Below, piece by piece: positions 1 to 6,181 of a stretch of 10,974 nucleotides of DNA. The stretch covers positions 1 to 10,974 of the forward strand of contig JALOLY010000033.1 in the NCBI GenBank assembly GCA_025455725.1, in the 5' to 3' direction. The stretch's first letter is position 1; every line of letters begins with the position of its first letter. Source of the DNA: Amoebophilaceae bacterium (GTDB lineage: Bacteria; Bacteroidota; Bacteroidia; Cytophagales; Amoebophilaceae). The position numbers were made by a program, and so were the translations under genes. Under the pieces are notes generated by a model. The model was not told where the DNA came from, did not search any database, and saw only the letters and a program-made list of their open reading frames with translations.

Positions 1-2171
1 CAAAAGCAGAAATACGAAGCAAACATCGTATCTCTTTCTCCCAGCTCCATGTCTTCCCGGTCTAGCGAGTCATCTTCATAAGCGGGCAATAGATAAGCAG
101 ATACATAGCCTCTTTGTGAGCCTATGTAATCGCAGATACGCTCTACCTCTTCCGTATCTAAGAAGGGACATTGGAGGCGTATAATCTCAGAATTCATAGA
201 AAGAAGCATATCACCTCGTCCCACAAGCTGCTCTGCCCCACCTGCATCTAGGATAGTCCTAGAATCGATGCGAGAAGTTACCCTATAAGATATCCTCACG
301 GGAAAATTGGCTTTGATAATACCTGTAATCACGTTGACAGAAGGGCGCTGGGTGGCTAGCACCAGGTGGATACCAATAGCACGGGCCAGCTGAGCCAATC
401 TAGCAATAGGCGTTTCTATTTCTCTTCCAGCAGTCATCATCATGTCAGCAAACTCATCAATGACCAGAACGATGTATGGCAAAAATCGATGCCCTTTTTG
501 AGGATTAAGCCTTCTTCTAACAAACCGCTCGTTATACTCTTTGATATTTCTCACGCCCGCCTCCTTGAGTAGTTCATAGCGCTGGTCCATTTCTAGACAC
601 AGCGAATTGAGCGTATGAATCACTTTTTTAGTCTCTGTAATGATGGGTTCTTCATCACCAGAGAGTTTGGCTAAAAAGTGGCGTTCTAGTTTGTTGTATA
701 GAGAAAGCTCTACCTTTTTAGGATCCACTAGCACAAGCTTGAGTTGCGAAGGATGCTTTTTGTAGACTAGTGAGGCCAAGATTACGTTGAGTCCCACAGA
801 TTTTCCCTGTCCAGTGGCACCTGCGATTAACAAGTGGGGCATGCGGGCCAAATCTGCCAGAAACGTCTCATTAGCTATAGTCCTTCCCATGACAATGGGT
901 AGCTCCATGGGGCTTTTCATGAACTTCTCCGTCGAGAGTATGGACCTTAGGGGTACCATTTCTCTGTTTTTATTGGGTACCTCAATGCCAATAGTACCTT
1001 TTCCAGGGATAGGTGCAATGATGCGGATGCCCAGTGCGGAAAGGCTTAGGGCAATGTCGTCTTCAAGGTTCTTGATTTTGGAGATCTTAATACCTGCCTC
1101 TGGCACGATTTCATACAGTGTGACTGTGGGGCCAATGGTTGCTTTTATACTTGAGATACCAATCTTGAAGTTGGTCAACGTTTCTACAATTTTATTTTTA
1201 TTTTGAGCCAACTCTTCCTGGCTTACTGGTATACTCGTTTTATCGTACTCGTTCAGTAGGTGGGCAGTCGGGTACTGGTATAAAGATAGATCCAGCTTGG
1301 GGTCGTAATTCTCTAAGTAACCTGTAAACGACTCGTCAGGTGTATTTTTCTCTACCGTAAAGTTGGATCCCCCTTCGTGTTGCAGGGGAGCTATTGTTGC
1401 TGACGTTGGTGTAGCTACTACCTCTAGAGCTACTGCTTGGGCTTTCTCAGGAGTAGCATCTTGAAAAGTTTGGGTATTATCCACCTCATCATATGAGAAA
1501 GCTTCCGTAGTCGTTGCTGTCCAGGCAGCGGACTGTTGCCTGATGGCCTTGGACAACCGTGGCAGTGCAGTAATGTTGAAGAAGTAGACAAGAGAGATGA
1601 GTAGTGAAGTGAGCAATAAAATCAGTGTGCCCCAGCCCAATAAACCATTGAACAAAATTCCTAGCTCAAACCCCACTCCCCCTACCAGTACTTCTAAGAT
1701 CGCTGTTTGAGGACTAATCAGATATGAATAGCCCAGTGTGACGTTTAACCAAAGAATACTGAAAATTGCTCCTATCGTAATCTTATTAAGACTCACACTT
1801 GTCCAAGCCTTGCCATAGACTAGGCGATGCCCTAATAAATAGATCGAAGGAAGCAGCAAAAAGGCTGCAATACCCAACCATCGAAAAATAAAGTAGTAAC
1901 CGCACCAGGCGCCAAAAAGTCCCAGCCAGTTGCGGACTTCTGTTCCGGCTATTCTGACGCCTAACTCGTTTGATGATTCAATGACACTTTGGTCGGCCTT
2001 CCCATAAAAGAGATGTGCTACGAAGGCCGCGCACAAAAATATACTAAGCCCTTGCAAAACGAGTCCTATCGCAATGCTAAAACGTTTATCGATCGAAAAA
2101 GAGCTTATGGAGGGAAAAATTAATTGCCTCTTGACGCTAATCTTCTTCCTTTTATATGTATTCTGGAGCAT
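1..2171 (-). CDS. ftsK: DNA translocase FtsK (C-terminus beyond window)
   Basis: FtsK is the hexameric ATP-driven pump anchored at the division septum that moves chromosome ends into daughter cells and assists dimer resolution. Translating the minus strand from ATG 2171 gives 723 uninterrupted residues to the window edge. The N-terminus (about 32-200) has several hydrophobic membrane segments; residues 205-320 are a low-complexity linker. The motor domain follows, with Walker A GATGQGKS at 451-458, VDPKKVEL at 482-489, Walker B IVLVIDE at 567-573, and the family stretches LATQRPS and LDAGGAEQLVGRGDML. The missing part should be roughly the last 100 residues, including the DNA-reading gamma domain, so the cut is only the window border. 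The start MLQNTYKRKK is chosen because a basic tail before the first helix is usual in this family. A GGGGAGG at 2190-2196 is 18 bases from the ATG, too far for a normal ribosome site; an in-frame TTG just in front of it is an alternative start. Identity is very sure. Confidence 0.97.
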   Translation of the reverse strand, partial: MLQNTYKRKKISVKRQLIFPSISSFSIDKRFSIAIGLVLQGLSIFLCAAFVAHLFYGKADQSVIESSNELGVRIAGTEVRNWLGLFGAWCGYYFIFRWLGIAAFLLLPSIYLLGHRLVYGKAWTSVSLNKITIGAIFSILWLNVTLGYSYLISPQTAILEVLVGGVGFELGILFNGLLGWGTLILLLTSLLISLVYFFNITALPRLSKAIRQQSAAWTATTTEAFSYDEVDNTQTFQDATPEKAQAVALEVVATPTSATIAPLQHEGGSNFTVEKNTPDESFTGYLENYDPKLDLSLYQYPTAHLLNEYDKTSIPVSQEELAQNKNKIVETLTNFKIGISSIKATIGPTVTLYEIVPEAGIKISKIKNLEDDIALSLSALGIRIIAPIPGKGTIGIEVPNKNREMVPLRSILSTEKFMKSPMELPIVMGRTIANETFLADLARMPHLLIAGATGQGKSVGLNVILASLVYKKHPSQLKLVLVDPKKVELSLYNKLERHFLAKLSGDEEPIITETKKVIHTLNSLCLEMDQRYELLKEAGVRNIKEYNERFVRRRLNPQKGHRFLPYIVLVIDEFADMMMTAGREIETPIARLAQLARAIGIHLVLATQRPSVNVITGIIKANFPVRISYRVTSRIDSRTILDAGGAEQLVGRGDMLLSMNSEIIRLQCPFLDTEEVERICDYIGSQRGYVSAYLLPAYEDDSLDREDMELGERDTMFASYFCF

Positions 2172-2210
2172 TTTGACAGATTGTGAATACCTCCCCAAGC
2201 TGCTAACGTC

Positions 2211-2226
2211 TCTGCCAGTTGGCAGA
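2211..2226. repeat. palindrome TCTGCCAGTTGGCAGA in ftsK leader
   Basis: Seven-base arms (TCTGCCA / TGGCAGA) are separated by only two bases, and a further partial repeat of the arm (GACAGGC) follows. It lies between the possible ftsK promoter and the ftsK start, so it would be in the ftsK 5' leader. There is no T-run, so a terminator is unlikely. It could be a dispersed intergenic palindrome or a protein-binding site. Confidence 0.45.
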
Positions 2227-2263
2227 CAGGCGATACATCAAGAAGGCGCAGCCCTAGTACCTG

Positions 2264-2295
2264 CAAAATAGGAGGAAGTAGTCAAGCAAAACAAA
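2264..2295 (-). promoter_or_regulatory. possible ftsK promoter
   Basis: On the minus strand TTTG (2295-2292) is followed after 21 bases by TATTTTG (2270-2264), one base short of the Bacteroidota -7 box TAnnTTTG. It would leave a leader of about 85 bases before the ATG at 2171. The match is weak and only suggestive. Confidence 0.25.
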
Positions 2296-2539
2296 CCGAC
2301 GTGACAGCCTTTAAGCCGCTTTCACGCCCCTTCCGATATACACTTGATAACACACAAATAATAAGTGAACATGCTCCCTGATCAGCGATCTCCAGTTACT
2401 AGGCAAGGGATACGGCAACCCAGTACCCATTTGCCACACGTATTCTATTGTTCGTTCATGGTAACCCTATAATGTTGATGGGATATAGACCTTTGGGAAA
2501 GTGTTTGTACTACCTCTAGGTAAGCATAACCTCATTACT

Positions 2540-3574
2540 TTATCGATAAACACGTGCTTGGTTAAGTGCTTTTTGATAGCGTCTAGCATGGCGCAAATGC
2601 TCCTTAAAGGACCGCGTGAAGTAATGATATCCTGAAAAATCTTCTTTGGCGGAAAAGTACAGATAGTCACTAGATGGACTATTGAGCACAGCATCAATCA
2701 TGGCAATGGTGGGCAAGCTGATAGGTCCTGGAGGCAGCCCCCCATACTTGTATGTATTGTAAGGTGAATCAAGAGTTTTGTGTTTATTGAGTACTCTTTT
2801 TACAGAGGGGTCCCCCAGGATATACAAAAGAGTGGGACAAGATTGTAAAGGCATATTTTTCCGTAATCGATTGATATATACTCCCGCAATAAGAGGGGCC
2901 TCTTCTAACTTGTTAGTCTCGCTTTGCACAATAGAAGCTAGAATAGCAATCTCTAGTGGGGCATGCTTTAAGCGTCTTGCTTGACTACGCCGACGGGCAT
3001 TCCAGAACTGTTGATACTCCTTATACATTCTTTCGAAAAGTCCCTGAGGTGTAACGGTCCAGTACACCTCATAGGTATTGGGAATAAACATAGCCATCAC
3101 ATTATCCGGATCGAAACCATATCGGCTAACAAACTCCTTGTCGTCTAGCAGTTTTTTGAAATCCGTTGCATCGATCTCAAGATTTCGTGTGATCCTAGCG
3201 GCTAGCTCTGCCTTGGTACGCGCATGGTGCAACGTTATTTTTACAGGTTTTTGCATACCTTTTTTGAGCACTTGTATCACTTGCCAATTACTCATGTTTG
3301 TCTGCAGTGAGTAGGAGCCCGGTATTATTCTCTGATCATAGCGCGTTAAGCGTGCTAGAAAATCAAAAGAGGACATATTAGACACATATTCATACTTTCG
3401 AAGTATGTCTTTCAAGACACTAAAACTGGTGCCGTGTGGAATATTCAACTGTTTGGCAGGTTGTTTCACCAAAATATTGGGACCTATAAAAAAGCTGTAA
3501 ATCAACAGTAGTTTTAAGACGAGTGACACCAAACCCACCACAGTCACTACTTTTATTATGCTTTTTTGTTTCAT
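2540..3574 (-). CDS. mltG: endolytic murein transglycosylase MltG (YceG-like)
   Basis: MltG is an inner-membrane enzyme that cleaves new glycan strands in the periplasm and so sets their length. The product is 344 residues, normal for the family. Residues 7-30 form one membrane anchor; the periplasmic part holds a LysM-like region (about 45-110) and the YceG catalytic domain (about 150-335) with FIPNTYEVYW, ASIVQSETNK, AGVYINRLRKNMPLQ and SPYNTYKYGGLPPGPI. Oddities: the first acid of the usual SIVExET motif is Gln217, while Glu219 is kept; the usual DPT after PLQ is CPT (Cys246). The frame also opens at ATG 3598, but a strong promoter-like -7 box at 3585-3592 lies inside that extension, and MKQKSIIK just before the membrane helix is a more natural start, so 3574 is chosen. 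It stands alone, 368 bases upstream of ftsK. Confidence 0.95.
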   Translation of the reverse strand: MKQKSIIKVVTVVGLVSLVLKLLLIYSFFIGPNILVKQPAKQLNIPHGTSFSVLKDILRKYEYVSNMSSFDFLARLTRYDQRIIPGSYSLQTNMSNWQVIQVLKKGMQKPVKITLHHARTKAELAARITRNLEIDATDFKKLLDDKEFVSRYGFDPDNVMAMFIPNTYEVYWTVTPQGLFERMYKEYQQFWNARRRSQARRLKHAPLEIAILASIVQSETNKLEEAPLIAGVYINRLRKNMPLQSCPTLLYILGDPSVKRVLNKHKTLDSPYNTYKYGGLPPGPISLPTIAMIDAVLNSPSSDYLYFSAKEDFSGYHYFTRSFKEHLRHARRYQKALNQARVYR

Positions 3575-3584
3575 AAAACGGCCC

Positions 3585-3615
3585 CAAAAGTAGAACACAA
3601 TGTAGGCGATCTCAA
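3585..3615 (-). promoter_or_regulatory. mltG promoter, Bacteroidota type
   Basis: On the minus strand TTG (3615-3613) and TACTTTTG (3592-3585) are separated by 20 bases. The second box is an exact match to the Bacteroidota consensus TAnnTTTG. Only 10 bases separate the box from the ATG at 3574, so the transcript would have almost no leader. Its position decides against the upstream ATG at 3598. Confidence 0.6.
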
Positions 3616-3707
3616 GTTTTTAGGTCTATTAACTGTACATCTGATCCGTGGTATATCATGGTTCTGGGAGGTTTCTTGATGCCCAACTGCTAAGATTTAC
3701 TGGATTT

Positions 3708-3739
3708 ATTGTAAAAAATCGCTGAAGGTACTAACATTG
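3708..3739 (+). promoter_or_regulatory. tRNA-Asn promoter
   Basis: ATTG (3708-3711) is followed after 20 bases by TAACATTG (3732-3739), which has one mismatch to TAnnTTTG. The tRNA begins 15 bases further on, leaving a short 5' leader for RNase P to remove. The spacing equals that of the mltG promoter. Confidence 0.5.
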
Positions 3740-3754
3740 CAGCACCCGATATTC

Positions 3755-3828
3755 TCCTCCTTAGCTCAGTTGGTTAGAGCATCTGACTGTTAATCAGAGG
3801 GTCGCTGGTTCGAGTCCAGCAGGGGGAG
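3755..3828 (+). tRNA. tRNA-Asn (anticodon GTT)
   Basis: A complete cloverleaf of 74 bases can be folded by hand. The acceptor stem TCCTCCT pairs with AGGGGGA (one G-U pair), the D stem GCTC with GAGC, the anticodon stem TCTGA with TCAGA around loop CTGTTAA (anticodon GTT at 3789-3791), and the T stem GCTGG with CCAGC around TTCGAGT. G3828 is the discriminator base. The 3' CCA is not encoded (GCG follows), so it must be added by a CCA-adding enzyme. The gene appears to be a single transcription unit. Confidence 0.97.
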
Positions 3829-4062
3829 CGAATGTGCCGGTGTTGGTCATGTATCCTGCACTACTCCGATCCGGGAGATCATCACAGACCTCTTCACAAA
3901 CTTGTAACATTTTTAACCTAGATGGAGGTAACCCATAGCAGCACGGGCGTGGGATGCTTTCTGCTGTCGATATTTTTCAATACCTTTTCAGTTTGGGCGT
4001 GTAGATACCAATTTTTTGAAATGAGTAGCATCCAGGTGTTACGATTTAAATAAGCCAGAACC

Positions 4063-4434
4063 ATGCATCAACATAGAGGAGAACTATTGGAAGCTATTGT
4101 AAGAAGGAGCGGTTATTCTCTCAAGGCCCTATCAGAGAAACTAGGTGTCAGTAGGAATACGATCTATAACAAGTTTAAGGAGTACAATCTAAGCTATGAC
4201 TTTATTGTCAGGGTGGGGGAAATCATTCACTACGACTTCACTTATGAGTACCCTGCCATCAAGACTAGATTGCGTATAGATACAAACCAGAGTACTTCTG
4301 ATTTGTGGCGACTGGAGAGAAAGTATTCTCGCGTGCTTGAAAGCTACAACGGACTGCTGAACTTTTTGCTCAGGATGGCTAATGATTACCATCTAACAAG
4401 GATGCAGAAGGAGATAGAAAAATTGCCAGGGTAA
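4063..4434 (+). CDS. small helix-turn-helix DNA-binding protein
   Basis: A 123-residue soluble protein with a helix-turn-helix of the Fis/Xre-like kind near the N-terminus (about 18-42: SLKALSEKLGVSRNTIYNKF), then a conserved-looking stretch ending in HYDFTYEYP, and a long, probably helical C-terminus (about 78-120) rich in charged residues that could mediate dimerisation. There is no ligand-binding domain, so it is probably a small transcription regulator or nucleoid-type protein; its target cannot be read from sequence. It lies 141 bases upstream of rsmA on the same strand, but rsmA seems to have its own promoter. The ATG at 4063 is taken as start; an AGGAG at about 4077 followed by in-frame TTG 4087 is an alternative but would trim the N-terminal helix. 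No close family name is offered. Confidence 0.8.
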   Translation: MHQHRGELLEAIVRRSGYSLKALSEKLGVSRNTIYNKFKEYNLSYDFIVRVGEIIHYDFTYEYPAIKTRLRIDTNQSTSDLWRLERKYSRVLESYNGLLNFLLRMANDYHLTRMQKEIEKLPG

Positions 4435-4513
4435 TTCACTAAACAAGCGGGTACCCGACAACGCGCTCCCCTACTACCATTTCCACAAGTGTTCTCCTCC
4501 CCTAAATTTTCTG

Positions 4514-4542
4514 TTGGCACAGTCAGGGCGATTTTTAGATTG
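4514..4542 (+). promoter_or_regulatory. probable rsmA promoter
   Basis: TTG (4514-4516), 19 bases, then TAGATTG (4536-4542), close to TAnnTTTG. It sits 33 bases before ATG 4576 and inside the longer reading frame that opens at 4489, which argues for the shorter RsmA start. Confidence 0.4.
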
Positions 4543-4575
4543 CCGAGCCTTCGTATAGATCCACCAGCCCTTGGT

Positions 4576-5331
4576 ATGGCAAAAAAAAGCTTAGGACAGC
4601 ACTTTCTACGAGATAAGAATATTGCTCGAAAAATTGTTGGTGCTTTGAGTAAGAGCTCCCACACATTAGTGGAAGTAGGGCCTGGTACGGGTATTCTGAC
4701 CGAGTTGCTGGTACAACAACAAGACCTCGATTTGTACCTCGTGGAGATAGATCCGGATCTAGCGAACTACTTGAAGGGCACCTATCCCTCGTTGCAAGAC
4801 CGCATTATTACAGCTGATTTTCTTAAGCTGGCACTGGCGCACCTGCATCATGGACCTATGGCTATCATCGGTAATTTCCCTTATAACATTTCTTCACAAA
4901 TATTTTTTAAGGTGCTAGAGTATCGGCAGCAAGTGCATGAAGTAGTAGCTATGGTCCAAAAAGAAGTCGCAGAACGCATCGTTGCTAAACCAGGAAGTAA
5001 GGTCTACGGCATACTTAGTGTCTTGCTACAGGCTTTTTACCATCTTGAGTACCTCTTTGCTGTAGGGCCGCAAGTGTTTTCACCTCCTCCTAAAGTACAA
5101 TCCGCTGTGATACGCTTGCAGAGGAATGACACGCAACGGCTCGGTGTTAATGAAAAGCTTTTCTTCAAAGTAGTCAAAACGGGGTTTCAACAACGTAGGA
5201 AAACTTTACGCAATGCTTTGAAGCCACTACTTCCTGAAACAAAGCCTACTCCTATTCTTTTAGCACGACGAGCAGAACAACTTACTGTAGCAGATTTTGT
5301 AGATCTCACGAGGTACATAGCGATGGGTTGA
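4576..5331 (+). CDS. rsmA: 16S rRNA adenine dimethyltransferase RsmA (KsgA)
   Basis: RsmA uses S-adenosylmethionine to dimethylate two adjacent adenines in the 3' terminal helix of 16S rRNA (A1518 and A1519 in E. coli), a late step and checkpoint in small-subunit assembly. The 251-residue product is of usual length. It begins MAKKSLGQHFLRD, the family signature, then motif I VEVGPGTGI (32-40), the acidic ribose-binding VEID (56-59), motif IV NFPYN (100-104) and the C-terminal VFSPPPKVQSAV and FQQRRKTLRNAL. The frame is open back to ATG 4489, but those 29 residues match nothing in the family and cover a promoter-like site, so 4576 is the start. No clear Shine-Dalgarno is seen, common in Bacteroidota. 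It runs convergently into the PASTA gene with 39 bases between stops and no clear bidirectional terminator. Confidence 0.97.
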   Translation: MAKKSLGQHFLRDKNIARKIVGALSKSSHTLVEVGPGTGILTELLVQQQDLDLYLVEIDPDLANYLKGTYPSLQDRIITADFLKLALAHLHHGPMAIIGNFPYNISSQIFFKVLEYRQQVHEVVAMVQKEVAERIVAKPGSKVYGILSVLLQAFYHLEYLFAVGPQVFSPPPKVQSAVIRLQRNDTQRLGVNEKLFFKVVKTGFQQRRKTLRNALKPLLPETKPTPILLARRAEQLTVADFVDLTRYIAMG

Positions 5332-5370
5332 TTGTGTACCTTGAGTTCACGTATTGTACAATGGGGGTCT

Positions 5371-6177
5371 TCATTGGTGCTTCGGTAGCATCAGAGCATC
5401 AGGTATAACTACTTCTTCCTCTTGGTGTGCTACCAGCCACAAGTCGATATACTCACCCACATTCACTTGTTGTCCATGCTCAGGACGTTGCCGTAAAACG
5501 GTGCCTGGTACCTGATCGGAGATAGTTTCGTAAGCTGTGTCACCCACTTGTAAGCCAACATTCAGTAACAAAGACTTGGCATCTTCTAGTTTCATGCCAA
5601 CTATCTGGGGTACTTCAATCATCTTGCTGTCTAGCCCAGCCCCTACTACCAGATCTATTCTAGAACCTTTATCAAGCAATGTTCCTACCGTTATCTCTTT
5701 GCCCTTATGCCACTGTTCAAGTACAGCATTTTGAGCAAAGTCTGGCACATACTTAATAGTTCCCAACAACAGTCCCTGACTCTTTAACCGCACATGGGCA
5801 TTTCTAACAGAACCGTCTACCAAATCAGGCATTTTTACTTGAGGTGGTGTTTGGGTATTAAGTGTCAAATAAATCTTTCTTCCTACTTTGACACACGACC
5901 CCGCTTTAGGGTATTGCTGTAAGACAGTCATCGGAGGATAGTCGGGTGCATAGATAAACTCTCCAGTGACTTCAAAACGCAGGTTTCTTTGGGCCAAATA
6001 GGTATCTACTTCCTCCAGAGAAATCCCCTTGAGATTAGGTACCGTAATGAACTGGCCGTGGTGGGTTAACGCTGGTAATAGAAACTGAAAAAATAAGCAT
6101 ACCACGAGGATGCCGACCCATGCAATCAGGCTCAAATGCAGCATGATGTGCCTGAAGAAAGTCTTGTTGAGGTTCAT
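5371..6177 (-). CDS. membrane-anchored protein with three PASTA domains
   Basis: PASTA domains are small folds found on the outer side of cell-wall enzymes and kinases and are linked to peptidoglycan binding. This 268-residue protein has a short cytoplasmic tail, one membrane segment (about 12-36), and three consecutive PASTA repeats at about 44-107, 114-179 and 187-250, each opening with a V/MP-(N/D/Q)-(L/I) motif and containing the turn Q-x-P/H-x-x-G. No kinase or transpeptidase domain is attached, so it is probably a periplasmic wall-sensing or scaffold protein. It starts 4 bases after the stop of the ligase gene, so the two are almost certainly co-transcribed and perhaps translationally coupled, tying it to precursor synthesis. 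Free-standing PASTA proteins beside ddl are typical of Bacteroidota; the exact role is not known to me. Confidence 0.92.
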   Translation of the reverse strand: MNLNKTFFRHIMLHLSLIAWVGILVVCLFFQFLLPALTHHGQFITVPNLKGISLEEVDTYLAQRNLRFEVTGEFIYAPDYPPMTVLQQYPKAGSCVKVGRKIYLTLNTQTPPQVKMPDLVDGSVRNAHVRLKSQGLLLGTIKYVPDFAQNAVLEQWHKGKEITVGTLLDKGSRIDLVVGAGLDSKMIEVPQIVGMKLEDAKSLLLNVGLQVGDTAYETISDQVPGTVLRQRPEHGQQVNVGEYIDLWLVAHQEEEVVIPDALMLPKHQ

Positions 6178-6181
6178 TTTT

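Larger units (their letters stand above)
2172..2539. other. intergenic gap between ftsK and mltG
   Basis: No coding region is supported in these 368 bases; a short plus-strand reading frame here overlaps the start of ftsK and has no recognisable features. The gap holds a near-perfect palindrome at 2211-2226, a short TACCT/AGGTA inverted repeat at 2511-2522 downstream of the mltG stop (weak, no T-run), and a possible ftsK promoter at 2264-2295. Otherwise I see nothing. Confidence 0.6.

Noticed and set aside
787..1206. 139-residue plus-strand reading frame opposite ftsK
   Set aside because: It lies wholly inside the FtsK motor region, whose minus-strand frame has all expected motifs; it is an antisense shadow.
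4489..4575. N-terminal extension of RsmA
   Set aside because: The 29 extra residues resemble nothing in the family, and a promoter-like site lies within them; RsmA normally begins right before KKSLGQHF.
4386..4664. 92-residue minus-strand frame between the HTH gene and rsmA
   Set aside because: Overlaps the ends of two well-supported plus-strand genes and has no domain features.
5332..5370. Terminator between convergent rsmA and PASTA genes
   Set aside because: Only a small TTGTACAA palindrome is seen, with no GC-rich stem and no T-run.
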